Shown here one piece after another: positions 7,702 through 16,461 of a DNA stretch of 63,160 bases; the first letter of the stretch is position 1, and the number at the start of each line of letters is the position of its first letter. Source of the stretch: CAZOAR01 sp964577985 (GTDB lineage: Bacteria > Gemmatimonadota > CAZMKB01 > CAZNLH01); assembly GCA_964577985.1 (NCBI GenBank), contig CAZOAR010000012.1:1-63160 (forward strand), read 5' to 3'. The position numbers and the translations under genes are program-made. The notes below the pieces were generated by a model. It was not told where the DNA came from and made no database searches. It saw only the letters and a program-made list of their open reading frames with translations.

Positions 7702-9921
7702 ATGTTCAGCATTACCGGCGAAAACAGACATGAAGTCTTCGGCCTGCTACTGGTAGCCTTTGGTCTTCTTGTGGGGCTGAGCTTGACGCCACCTGCGTGG
7801 ATTGAGGCTCTTGCGGTCGAGAACGCGGGTTCAGACAACCTCGCTGGACCGGTGGGTGAGTTTATCAGAGGGCATATTGTATTTTTCCTGGGCTGGGGGG
7901 GGTATCTTGTACCTCTCCTGATCGTCCTGTGGGGAATCAACAGATTCCTTGCGGGTTCTTCCGCTTATCCACTGAGGATAACAGCTCTCGCGTTCGGGGG
8001 TTCCCTCCTCTACTCGGTGGCATCCTCCATTATGGACACGGGTGGTGTTGAGTGTGGGTGGCTTGCGCAGACAATGTCTCTCTGGTTCACCAGCATGGTG
8101 GGACACTTCGGTTCCCTTCTGATAATATATTCTCTCGGAGTAATCCTCCTCATCATTACGACCGGTATCCAGATAGAACCGGTCGTCGTCAGGCTGATCG
8201 GTCTGTTGAGCAGAATGGCGCATGGTGTAATGACCGCCATCAGCAGGATTGCAGCCTCTGCGATTGCCTGGAACGTTGAGAGGATCGATAGAAGAAAAAG
8301 TGAGCTGAGGGACAGGATGAGGAAACGGCTTGGAGAAAAGCCCGAAATGCCCGCGAAAAAGAAGAAAACGGTGAGAGATAAGAAAAGCGTAGACAGGGGA
8401 AGGCATCGTGCGGCTGAGGTCTGTGAGGAACTCCCCGACGAAGGGGCTGTCACAGCGCCCGTCGCGAAGGTGGATGGGTACACGCTCCCTCCACTGTCTC
8501 TTCTTCAGTCTCCAGAGAAGAGCGTGGTGGGTATCTCCGATGATGAGAAAAAGACCCTGGCCGGAGTGCTGGTCGAAAAACTGGCCGATTTCAACATCAG
8601 GAGCGAGGTCGTTGACATTGTCTCCGGACCGGTCATCACGATGTTCGAGGTGAAACCCGCCCCCGGCATAAAAGTGAGCCAGATTCAGAACCTTGCCGAC
8701 GATCTGGCGATGGCGATGAGGGCTAAGAAGATAAGGATCGTTGCGCCGATCCCGGGGAAGGGTGCGGTGGGCATTGAGATTCCCAACTACAACCCCGCGA
8801 TGGTTCTGCTGAGAGAGATCGTAGGCTCGGAGGCCTTCAGAAGGTCAGGCTCGACGCTTCCTCTTCCCCTCGGGAGAGATATCGTGGGCAAACCTGTTGT
8901 GGCGGACCTTGCGAGCATGCCCCATCTCCTTATCGCCGGGGCTACCGGGTCGGGAAAGTCGGTCAATATTCACTGCCTTGTCACCGGCTTCCTTTATCAC
9001 TTTTCTCCCGAGGACTTGAGCCTGATTATGATCGACCCCAAGATGCTTGAGCTCGGGATGTACAACGGAATACCACATCTACTGGTCCCTGTTGTCACGG
9101 ATCCCAAAGAGGCTGTGAGAACCCTCAAGTGGGCGGCACACGAGATGGAGGAGAGATACAGCCTCCTTGCCGCGAAGGGCGTGAGGAGCCTTCCGGAATA
9201 CAACAGGCGTGTCGCAGGTGGAGAAGGGGAAGGGCAGAATAAACTCCCGCTGCTCGTAATTATCATCGACGAGCTTGCGGACCTGATCCTGACCATGCAG
9301 CACGAGGTGGAAGAGCCACTGGCGAGGTTGGCGCAGATGGCCAGAGGAGTCGGGATTCACCTTATTCTGGCGACCCAGCGACCTTCCGTAGATGTAATAA
9401 CCGGAATGATCAAGGCGAACTTTCCATCGCGAATCTCTTTCAGAGTCGCCACCAAGACAGATTCCAGGACCATTCTCGACACCAACGGCGCCGAAAAGCT
9501 TCTTGGCAAGGGAGACATGCTCTTCATGCCGGGGGGAAGCTCCAACCCGGTGAGGATTCATGGTGCGTTTATTTCGCAACCAGAGCTCGAGGCTGTCGTA
9601 AGCTTTGTCAGAGAACAGCTGGAGGTATGGAAGCCGGAGAATATGGCTGGCGCCATAGCGGATCTGGATCAATGCGCTGAAGAGATGCGGACGGATGTAG
9701 ATGAAAGGGACGAACTCTTTAATGAGGCGATAAAGATTGTTCTCAGATACGGCCACGGCTCGACGTCGTTACTTCAGAGACGGCTGAAGATTGGTTACAC
9801 GCGTGCAGCCAGGATAGTAGATCAGCTCGAGGCTGCCGCGATTGTCGGGCCGCCGGAGGGGAGTAAGGCGAGGGAAATCAAGATCGATGAGTCTTATCTC
9901 AAGGAGAAGGGGATCAAGTGA
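7702..9921 (+). CDS. ftsK: DNA translocase FtsK/SpoIIIE
   Basis: FtsK pumps chromosomal DNA at the division septum. The 739-residue protein has four N-terminal membrane segments (about 11-30, 53-80, 92-112, 132-158), a short charged linker and a RecA-like motor with Walker A GATGSGKS at about 413-420 and Walker B LLVIIIDELADL at about 517-528. The C-terminal gamma winged helix (about 671-720, YGHGSTSLLQRRLKIGYTRA) reads polar DNA motifs. The linker is shorter than in E. coli FtsK, like SpoIIIE. An eight-G run lies at 7895-7902. Confidence 0.96.
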   Translation: MFSITGENRHEVFGLLLVAFGLLVGLSLTPPAWIEALAVENAGSDNLAGPVGEFIRGHIVFFLGWGGYLVPLLIVLWGINRFLAGSSAYPLRITALAFGGSLLYSVASSIMDTGGVECGWLAQTMSLWFTSMVGHFGSLLIIYSLGVILLIITTGIQIEPVVVRLIGLLSRMAHGVMTAISRIAASAIAWNVERIDRRKSELRDRMRKRLGEKPEMPAKKKKTVRDKKSVDRGRHRAAEVCEELPDEGAVTAPVAKVDGYTLPPLSLLQSPEKSVVGISDDEKKTLAGVLVEKLADFNIRSEVVDIVSGPVITMFEVKPAPGIKVSQIQNLADDLAMAMRAKKIRIVAPIPGKGAVGIEIPNYNPAMVLLREIVGSEAFRRSGSTLPLPLGRDIVGKPVVADLASMPHLLIAGATGSGKSVNIHCLVTGFLYHFSPEDLSLIMIDPKMLELGMYNGIPHLLVPVVTDPKEAVRTLKWAAHEMEERYSLLAAKGVRSLPEYNRRVAGGEGEGQNKLPLLVIIIDELADLILTMQHEVEEPLARLAQMARGVGIHLILATQRPSVDVITGMIKANFPSRISFRVATKTDSRTILDTNGAEKLLGKGDMLFMPGGSSNPVRIHGAFISQPELEAVVSFVREQLEVWKPENMAGAIADLDQCAEEMRTDVDERDELFNEAIKIVLRYGHGSTSLLQRRLKIGYTRAARIVDQLEAAAIVGPPEGSKAREIKIDESYLKEKGIK

Positions 9922-9943
9922 GTAAAGTGATTCTCAGGTTCCC

Positions 9944-10630
9944 ATGCGGAGTTGGCCTGTGACCTGGACTCGCATTGCACTCGTGGCCATGATTCTGCCG
10001 CTTATTCTGACTGCCCCGCGCGCCCGGTGCGAAGACGCCGATGTGGAAGCGCTTCTGTCCCGAATGTCGCAAGCCATCGAGGATCTCGATGCCATGCAGG
10101 GGACCTTCAGGCAGGAAGTGGAGATGACCCTGATGGGGGAGACCAGGAACTACAGCGGGCGCATCTACTATATGAATCCAGACCTGCTCCGTCTTGAATA
10201 TGACAGCCCATCAGGGCAACTCCTGATCTGTGATGGCGACTCCTTCTGGATGTATTTGACCGATGGACAGCGGCCGCAGGCCTTCAAGACACCCGTCGGC
10301 GAGGAGATCGGTGGTTTTGTCTCGCCTGCGACATTGAAGGTGCTTGAGGATCGCTACGATTCAAGGCTTGAGCCTGAAGAGGATGTTGATGGTGTTCCGT
10401 GCTACCAAATAGTTTTTACACCCAATGTTGATAATCTCACGGCCAGATTTCAGAGCCTTCGTCTCTGGATCGGCAAGGATGATCTCGTCTCTAAACGGCT
10501 CTCATACCAGGATATGGCGGGAAATCAGATAACATATTCCTTTTATGATTGGATCAAGCTGCACGCTCTTCCCGGAGAACTCTTTTCATTCACACCGTCC
10601 CCGGAAATGGACCTGTTCGAGAACCCTTGA
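9944..10630 (+). CDS. lolA: Outer-membrane lipoprotein carrier protein LolA
   Basis: LolA shuttles lipoproteins from the LolCDE transporter across the periplasm. The 228-residue protein has a signal peptide of about 29 residues and a LolA beta-sheet domain with typical segments (AMQGTFRQEV, GRIYYMNPDLLRLEY, LLICDGDSFWMYL). It starts 22 bp after ftsK, and the ftsK-lolA order is common. Its presence shows a diderm envelope, in line with the two lipoproteins downstream. Confidence 0.92.
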   Translation: MRSWPVTWTRIALVAMILPLILTAPRARCEDADVEALLSRMSQAIEDLDAMQGTFRQEVEMTLMGETRNYSGRIYYMNPDLLRLEYDSPSGQLLICDGDSFWMYLTDGQRPQAFKTPVGEEIGGFVSPATLKVLEDRYDSRLEPEEDVDGVPCYQIVFTPNVDNLTARFQSLRLWIGKDDLVSKRLSYQDMAGNQITYSFYDWIKLHALPGELFSFTPSPEMDLFENP

Positions 10631-10656
10631 GCAATGTGAGATATTGTCTTTTCGAC

Positions 10657-10731
10657 TTGACAAGACACCATATGTGGGGTACATTCATTGCTGAATACTA
10701 TTTCCCGCCGACTTTTCCGGGCAGAAAAGTC
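10657..10731 (+). promoter_or_regulatory. Promoter region of the polysaccharide export gene: sigma-70, sigma-54-like and leader hairpin
   Basis: TTGACA (10657-10662) and TACATT (10680-10685) are 17 bp apart, a fair sigma-70 promoter. Overlapping it, GG at 10678-10679 and GC at 10690-10691 have the 10-bp spacing of a -24/-12 promoter (GGGTAC-N5-TTGCT, 9 of 12 consensus positions). In the expected leader, GACTTTTC (10710-10717) and GAAAAGTC (10724-10731) form a perfect 8-bp hairpin. Which promoter is used cannot be told from sequence. Confidence 0.45.
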
Positions 10732-10778
10732 AAAACGGCTAACAATTCGAATGTTGTGAATTGCTGAGCGGAGGGTGG

Positions 10779-11489
10779 ATGAGTCTAATGAAAACGGACA
10801 GGGCATTACGTCATAACATGTATGTAGATTCTCGCGAAATTCGGGTGAGGACGTTCTGCCATTCTTTTTTCTTGTCCGCGTTGTTCCTTTTTCTATTTTT
10901 TCATATTCGTCCAGGGAGTGTTTGCGCCACGGACGTGAACGGGTCCAATTCCTATCTCAAACCGGGGGATTCGATCAGGATAAGGATCTGGCGTGGTGGC
11001 GATCTCGGGGGTGACTTCTCCATCGACGAGAATGGGACATTGAGTCTTCCTCTTCTCGGGACTATAGAGGTTGGTGCTATCACAACAGACAGTTTGAAAC
11101 TCTTTCTTATGGATGGATATTCGCAGTTTCTGAAGGATCCTTATATTACGGTGGTCCCTCTTTTCAGGATAAATGTCATGGGAGAGGTCGAAAGCCCTGG
11201 CCTCTACCCGGTTGATGCCACTCTGAAACTCTCAGATATCCTGGCTCTTGCGGGTGGTGCCAAAGAGAGCGGGGATATTAATAAGATCAGGGTCCTTCAG
11301 AACGGTCAGGTCGTGACAAAGAACCTGAAAAGGGAGCTGGACGGCGACATTCCGATCGAGAAATTCGGCATCCGGTCCGGCGATCAGATTGTCGTTGGCA
11401 AGAAGGGGGGCATGTCAGTCCGTGACTGGACAATCGTTGCCTCCATGGTGTCTGCCACCGCGATTCTGATAGACGTACTGCGAAGATAG
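10779..11489 (+). CDS. Polysaccharide export protein (Wza/GumB-like, SLBB domain)
   Basis: This family forms the outer-membrane or periplasmic channel for exported polysaccharide. After a hydrophobic signal segment (about 29-48) comes the Poly_export domain (YLKPGDSIRIRIWRGGDLGG, then DENGTLSLPLLGTIEVG) and one SLBB domain (INVMGEVESPGLYPVD). A C-terminal hydrophobic helix (WTIVASMVSATAILIDVL) may be the outer-membrane anchor. No lipobox cysteine is evident, unlike E. coli Wza, and there is only one SLBB repeat, as in shorter GumB/EpsY types. The ATG at 10779 follows GGAGGGTGG; a TTG at 10761 is less likely. Confidence 0.88.
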   Translation: MSLMKTDRALRHNMYVDSREIRVRTFCHSFFLSALFLFLFFHIRPGSVCATDVNGSNSYLKPGDSIRIRIWRGGDLGGDFSIDENGTLSLPLLGTIEVGAITTDSLKLFLMDGYSQFLKDPYITVVPLFRINVMGEVESPGLYPVDATLKLSDILALAGGAKESGDINKIRVLQNGQVVTKNLKRELDGDIPIEKFGIRSGDQIVVGKKGGMSVRDWTIVASMVSATAILIDVLRR

Positions 11490-11655
11490 AAGGAGTATTG
11501 TTCGCTTCCGTTTCCATGATGGCAGACCTGACTGACCCAGCGAAGGTGAGTTTCAGGTGCTGTCACCCGCTTATGTTCGTTGCCACGCCAGCAGTTCGCC
11601 GCAAAGTCAAGATGCTGCTTTCGCGTATCCAGGGCGATGAGTGGAGAGAGAGAGT

Positions 11656-11684
11656 TTGATAACGAGAGAGAGAATTGTTATATT
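11656..11684 (+). promoter_or_regulatory. Strong sigma-70 promoter before the Wzc-type gene
   Basis: TTGATA (11656-11661) and TATATT (11679-11684) are 17 bp apart, each matching five of six consensus bases. Transcription would start near 11691, leaving a leader of about 120 bases. The rest of the 323-bp spacer between the export and kinase genes shows no convincing gene. Confidence 0.55.
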
Positions 11685-11812
11685 CAGCGTGGTTTTCGCG
11701 ATCGTGCGTCCACACGTGAGTTTGAAATGCTGCATGGCGTGCCGCGGAAAACGTGTTCATGAGATTCTTCCGGTCGCTGGAAGCCCATGAATTGTGGAGA
11801 GGGAGGTAAGAC

Positions 11813-14227
11813 GTGACATTCAGGAAGAGAAAGGATGACGAGGTCCACCTCAAGGATTACTATTCCATCATCTACAACAGGAGGTGGTTGATATCAGGAG
11901 TGGCCCTTCTTGTTCTAACCATTTCGGTCCTGTATTCCCTCATAGTACCGCCTGTATACGAGGCGACCACCACTCTCAGGATAGAGCCCCCCGCGTCAGA
12001 CAATCCATTCGGTCTCGGGGGGGACAACATAGGATTTTACCGGCAGACCGGCTTTCTCGAGACCGAGATGGAAGTCTTGAAGAGCAGGACGCTTGCCGAA
12101 AAGGTTGTATCTCAACTGGGCCTGTCCGCCGAGATCGTCGAACCTCCAATGAGCCTGAGGTCATTCTTCTCCAACCTGACAGTCGGAAGAGACTCACCTG
12201 TGGGCGAGTATCATTTTTCTTTCGACGGAAGCGGAACCTACCGGCTGGAGCACCTCGAAAGCCCTCTGGTTGTGGATAGCAGGTGCGGCGCACTCGTGGA
12301 TCTGCCGGGACTCTCCTTTCGAGTAGCTCCCGGCATAGGTGATTTTGAGGGAGACGTGGTTCTCGAGGTCCAGGAGTTTTCCGAGGCGGTCCGATCATTC
12401 ATGGATTGCGTGCGAGTGGAACCGATCCGTGACACGAGGATTGTGCAGTTGACTATTTCCGCCAACGATCCTTCTGAAGCCAGATACCGGACCAACACTC
12501 TGGCGAACACGTTTGTGAACGAAGGATTGTCATACAAACGCCTCGAAGCCAGGAATCTCAGGAAGTTTCTGGAGGATCAGCTCAAGGTGGTGTCGAAACA
12601 CCTGGAGGATTCTGAGCACGATCTCGAACAGTTCAAGGAGAAGAACCAGGTAGTCGTGCTCGATGTGGAGGCAAAACAGAAGATCGAGAAACTCGCGGAA
12701 TTTGAAGCAGAACGGACACGCGTGGCTTCAGAGCAGGACGGGATCGGGAGATTGCTGAGCGGCGTGAAGGATAGTTCTCCCTCGGATCTGCAGGGTGACT
12801 TAATCAACTCGTCTTATCAGGAGATAACGGCTTTCCCGTCGCTGATCGAGAACAAGACGATCCAGTCGCTGAAAGAAGAGCTCGTCGAGCTTCAGATCAG
12901 GAAAAAGGACCTCTCCAGCAGGTTTACAAACGCCCATCCGGACCTCTCTGTCCTTAACTCGCAGATAGCCCTGGTGGAGAAGAACCTGAGAGATACAGCA
13001 AGCGATTATGTCAATGCGCTAGCGAGCGAAATTGGAGCGCTCGACAAGACAATCTCGTCGATTCAAGGCGAGCTGGAGAAGTTGCCGGCGAAAGAGGTGG
13101 AGCTGGCGAGACTCGAGAGGAAGGCAAAAGTAAACGAGGAGATTTACACGCTGCTTCTGACCCGATCCAAGGAGGCTCAGATATCGGAGGCCTCGGAGAT
13201 CGGTGATATCAGGATTGTCGATCCGGCGGTCCTTCCTGAGGAACCTGTCAAACCCAGGAAACAGTTGAACGCGATTCTCGGCCTGATCCTCGGACTCACG
13301 CTTGGTATCTCGCTTGCGTTTGTCAGCGAATACCTGGATGATACGGTAAAGACATGGGATGATATCCGTGACGGCGTAAACCTGCCGCTCCTGGGATCTA
13401 TCCCCTCCATCGGGAATGTGGCTCCGACACAGAAGTACAAGAACAGCAAGGAGATGCAGTGGCTGAACATCGAGTCCAGGCTACTCACCCATCACGAGCC
13501 GCGATCTCCAATTTCGGAATCGTACAGAAACATCAGGACCAACATTCAGTACTTCGACCTGTCAAGGGAGCTGAAGACGATTCTTTTCACGAGTCCGAGC
13601 CCGCGGGAGGGGAAATCGACTACCGTGTCGAATCTTGCGATCACTCTGGCGCAGCAGGGACAGAAAGTACTGCTGCTCGATTGTGACCTGAGAAAACCCG
13701 TTCTTGACAACCTCTTTTTTCAGAAGAGGGAGCCAGGGTTGACCGATGTATTGATGGGGCGTGCCGGGATTACGATCGCGGTGCGCAAAACAATTGTTGA
13801 CAACCTCTTCCTTCTTCCCTGCGGCGCAATTCCACCGAATCCGTCCGAACTCCTCAGTTCTTCCCGCATGAAGGACCTCCTCACGAGGATAGAGAATGAC
13901 TACGATTTCGTGCTGGTCGACAGTCCTCCTATTCTCGCAGTTACGGATGCCTCTGTGCTTAGTACGGAAGTGGGAGGAGTCATACTCGTCGTGAGGTCGC
14001 GCAGTACGAGCCCGGAAATGGTGGAGGAGGCTGGAGAAAGGTTGCAAAAAGTGGGATCCAGGGTTATTGGTGTTGTAATGAATGATCTCGACATGGAAAG
14101 GCATTACGGAAAGTATGCCAGATATTCCTATTCATCTTATTACTACTACGGAGGAGACAAGACGAAGAAGAAAACCGGAAGCAATGGTGGAGGGGTGAGA
14201 AAAAAGAAAGAGGCCATTCATGGATAG
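11813..14227 (+). CDS. Wzz/Wzc-type polysaccharide co-polymerase with tyrosine autokinase domain
   Basis: The 804-residue inner-membrane protein combines a chain-length (Wzz) domain with a BY-kinase and works with Wza-type channels. Membrane helices are at about 25-47 and 485-505, and the periplasmic part between has coiled coil (about 245-470). The kinase has Walker A SPREGKSTT (about 596-604), Walker A' LLLDCDLRKP (about 620-629) and Walker B FVLVDSPP (about 698-706). The C-terminal tyrosine cluster YGKYARYSYSSYYYY is the autophosphorylation tail. The start is GTG with GGGAGG upstream. The fused architecture is proteobacterial-like rather than the split Firmicutes form. Confidence 0.95.
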   Translation: MTFRKRKDDEVHLKDYYSIIYNRRWLISGVALLVLTISVLYSLIVPPVYEATTTLRIEPPASDNPFGLGGDNIGFYRQTGFLETEMEVLKSRTLAEKVVSQLGLSAEIVEPPMSLRSFFSNLTVGRDSPVGEYHFSFDGSGTYRLEHLESPLVVDSRCGALVDLPGLSFRVAPGIGDFEGDVVLEVQEFSEAVRSFMDCVRVEPIRDTRIVQLTISANDPSEARYRTNTLANTFVNEGLSYKRLEARNLRKFLEDQLKVVSKHLEDSEHDLEQFKEKNQVVVLDVEAKQKIEKLAEFEAERTRVASEQDGIGRLLSGVKDSSPSDLQGDLINSSYQEITAFPSLIENKTIQSLKEELVELQIRKKDLSSRFTNAHPDLSVLNSQIALVEKNLRDTASDYVNALASEIGALDKTISSIQGELEKLPAKEVELARLERKAKVNEEIYTLLLTRSKEAQISEASEIGDIRIVDPAVLPEEPVKPRKQLNAILGLILGLTLGISLAFVSEYLDDTVKTWDDIRDGVNLPLLGSIPSIGNVAPTQKYKNSKEMQWLNIESRLLTHHEPRSPISESYRNIRTNIQYFDLSRELKTILFTSPSPREGKSTTVSNLAITLAQQGQKVLLLDCDLRKPVLDNLFFQKREPGLTDVLMGRAGITIAVRKTIVDNLFLLPCGAIPPNPSELLSSSRMKDLLTRIENDYDFVLVDSPPILAVTDASVLSTEVGGVILVVRSRSTSPEMVEEAGERLQKVGSRVIGVVMNDLDMERHYGKYARYSYSSYYYYGGDKTKKKTGSNGGGVRKKKEAIHG

Positions 14228-14262
14228 TATTATCCAGGACGAAGTAAGGAGGAATCTGCAAC

Positions 14263-15369
14263 ATGGACACCGTAATAAGCGTTATTAAGGCGGATATTGG
14301 TTCGATCGGCGGTCATATCGCGCCGAGCATGCGTCTTAAAGAGGCAGTCAGAGAACACATTGCGAATGAGGGAAGCGGCCTGATCGACGACTTCTTTATC
14401 AGCAGCACGGGAGACGATGTCGCCATACTGATGACACACAACCGTGGCACTGGCGATGGAGATATTCACAAGCTTGCCTGGGACGCCTTCATCAAGGGAA
14501 CGAACGTGGCGAAGGCCCAGGGCCTGTACGGAGCCGGGCAGGACCTCCTGAAGGATTCTTTCTCGGGTAACGTCAAGGGGATGGGACCCGCGGTTGCGGA
14601 ACTCGAATTCGATGCCCGGCCGAACGAACCTTTTCTTTTCTTTGCTGCAGACAAGACAGACCCGGGAGCGTACAATCTGCCGCTCTATCTTGCCTTTGTC
14701 GATCCGATGCACTGTTCGGGCCTGATGTTGAGCCCCGCGATGCGCGAAGGCTTTACATTTACGATAATGGACGTAGAGAACACCGAAGGCGATCGCGTGG
14801 TGAAGTTGAACACACCCGAAGATATCTATGACATCGCCGCGCTGCTGAGAGACAATCAGCGATTTGTCGTGGAATCGATTCATTCGAGGAGCAACGGGGA
14901 GCCCGCGGCCTCAGTGAGCACGACCAGGCTGCATAACATTGCCGGCAAATACACCGGTAAGGATGACCCGGTTATGCTCGTGCGTGTGCAGGGATGTTTC
15001 CCGGCTACCGGGGAAGTCCTGTCACCATTCGGTATCGGCCACTATGTCGCTGGTTTCATGCGCGGAAGCCACACGGGTCCATTGATGCCGGTCAAGAGGG
15101 ACGGCACCATCTCCTTTTTCGATGGCCCTCCAGTGGTAAGTTGCCAGGCCTTCTGCGTCAGCCCCGGCGACCGGAAACTGACGGAGCCGGCTGACGCCTT
15201 CGATCACCCTTACTGGGACTATGTGCGAAACAAGGTCTCGGTCAAAGCCGACGAACTCAGGAGGCAGGGTTTCTCCGGTGTAGCCATGCTTCCATACAGT
15301 GAGCTCGAATACGGCGGAATAGTGGAGAGATTGAAGCGTATCGACGAGAAGTTCGAGGTACGCGACTGA
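14263..15369 (+). CDS. Fructose-1,6-bisphosphate aldolase/phosphatase (class V, archaeal type)
   Basis: This bifunctional enzyme joins triose phosphates to FBP and removes the 1-phosphate, making the gluconeogenic step unidirectional. The 368 residues match the family, with DDFFISSTGDDVAILMTHNRG-like metal-binding sequence near 41-61 and the lid segment KYTGKDD carrying the Schiff-base Lys and catalytic Tyr. The family is typical of Archaea and deep-branching bacteria. AAGGAGG lies upstream. It is placed between export and sugar genes, where it could supply fructose-6-phosphate for nucleotide sugars; that link is inference. Confidence 0.93.
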   Translation: MDTVISVIKADIGSIGGHIAPSMRLKEAVREHIANEGSGLIDDFFISSTGDDVAILMTHNRGTGDGDIHKLAWDAFIKGTNVAKAQGLYGAGQDLLKDSFSGNVKGMGPAVAELEFDARPNEPFLFFAADKTDPGAYNLPLYLAFVDPMHCSGLMLSPAMREGFTFTIMDVENTEGDRVVKLNTPEDIYDIAALLRDNQRFVVESIHSRSNGEPAASVSTTRLHNIAGKYTGKDDPVMLVRVQGCFPATGEVLSPFGIGHYVAGFMRGSHTGPLMPVKRDGTISFFDGPPVVSCQAFCVSPGDRKLTEPADAFDHPYWDYVRNKVSVKADELRRQGFSGVAMLPYSELEYGGIVERLKRIDEKFEVRD

Positions 15370-15422
15370 TGTGCAGTGACGGAGTTTTACTCCGCATCGC
15401 CAGTTGAGGCTGGATTCAGGAA

Positions 15423-15466
15423 CACGGGGGGAAAGGGGTGCAACATCATCATCCTTCTCCCCGTTT
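15423..15466. terminator. Possible bidirectional terminator
   Basis: Between convergent genes, the G-rich arm at 15424-15436 can pair with 15453-15464 (CCTTCTCCCCGT) with one bulge, followed by TTT. A smaller hairpin (CGGAGT-TTT-ACTCCG, about 15379-15393) precedes it. The U-tract is short, so termination is only plausible. No gene is seen in 15370-15575. Confidence 0.35.
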
Positions 15467-15575
15467 CCATTGTGCGGGATGATATGTTTCGGAATTTGTG
15501 GTCTTGACTTACCCCGCTGCAGGCGTATCCGAACTGCTTCAGGAAGCCTCACTCCTCTTCCAGAGACGGAGTATC

Positions 15576-16202
15576 TCAGCTGATCAGCAGGAACGGATTC
15601 AGGATGACGCCCGCGCCCTTGAGTATCAAGTGGTCATTCCTGTAGAGTCGGCTGCTGACGTCGCGTGCCAGGATTGACAGAGATATCCCCGACGCGTACG
15701 AGAAAAAATCGTACATTGAAGGCGTCTCGAAACTCCCCTGAAACCCCTTCTCGAACACGTAGATGGAAATCATCGAGGTCAGGATTGCCTTCTTGTTGGA
15801 ATAACCCCTCGAGATGAGGTAGTTGTTGTATTCATAACCGAGGAGAGGGTGGAGAAAGAGTGTTTTCTTTGTCTTGTTGGGGTCTACATTGCCGACCTGG
15901 TAATGACTCTCGTACTGCCAGGGGCTGAAGAATTCTCTCAGAGCGCTGGAGAAAGAGCCGTTGTTGATGATTTCCGTTCCCACGCCACTGTTGTACGAAG
16001 TCGAAGTGACCATGAAACTGTAGCCGAGTGTGATCGTCTCGAATAGTGAGACGTCGAGCAAGACATCCCTCGTGGTAATCTTCTCTGGCGTTTTCTTGTC
16101 CGCGGGTGGCTTCAGGATGGCGAATGACATCAGCATGCCTATCGACGAGAGAATGATTACGATTGTCCTGGCGGAAGTGCGAACGATCTTTCCCTGATTC
16201 AT
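15576..16202 (-). CDS. DUF3943-like membrane-associated protein
   Basis: The 208-residue protein has an N-terminal membrane or signal segment (about 12-31). Its centre (FLHPLLGYEYNNYLISRGYS, then FETPSMYDFF and a small-residue-rich ASGISLS) resembles the HP-G-Y-R-G-Y / E-PS-D pattern that I recall for DUF3943, whose function is not established. It is the only minus-strand gene inside the polysaccharide island and has its own consensus promoter. AAGGAGC precedes the ATG. The family match is by eye. Confidence 0.6.
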   Translation of the reverse strand: MNQGKIVRTSARTIVIILSSIGMLMSFAILKPPADKKTPEKITTRDVLLDVSLFETITLGYSFMVTSTSYNSGVGTEIINNGSFSSALREFFSPWQYESHYQVGNVDPNKTKKTLFLHPLLGYEYNNYLISRGYSNKKAILTSMISIYVFEKGFQGSFETPSMYDFFSYASGISLSILARDVSSRLYRNDHLILKGAGVILNPFLLIS

Positions 16203-16267
16203 TCTTGCTCCTTGGAGTGTGCGTGGAGAGGCCCACCTGTGGGAGTAAACACCCCACTTCGTACACT

Positions 16268-16296
16268 ATTATAGCATAAATAGGGGCGTATGTCAA
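16268..16296 (-). promoter_or_regulatory. Perfect-consensus sigma-70 promoter
   Basis: On the minus strand, TTGACA (16296-16291) and TATAAT (16273-16268) are exactly 17 bp apart, so all twelve bases and the spacing match the consensus. It faces the DUF3943-like gene, with a leader of about 60 bases. It is the strongest housekeeping promoter I see in the window. Confidence 0.75.
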
Positions 16297-16372
16297 CACG
16301 TGCATCTTGATTTGCGAAATCACGACATTATCTCGAGAGAGCCAATAGAGTCTTCCTGTCACAATCTTTTTC

Positions 16373-16402
16373 TTGACATTTCGATATCTGGTATGGTAGA
16401 TT
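16373..16402 (+). promoter_or_regulatory. Promoter of the sigma-54 activator gene
   Basis: TTGACA (16373-16378) is followed after 18 bp by TAGATT (16397-16402). It lies 60 bases upstream of the activator start codon and is divergent from the consensus promoter about 80 bp away. Confidence 0.45.
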
Positions 16403-16461
16403 CAGGTCTGTACAATATATGGAGCTCTGCCTGATATTCATGGTGCTCGGAGAAGCAGCGA

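Noticed and set aside
7831..8406. Long minus-strand frame opposite ftsK
   Set aside because: Shadow of the ftsK membrane and linker region without protein-like motifs.
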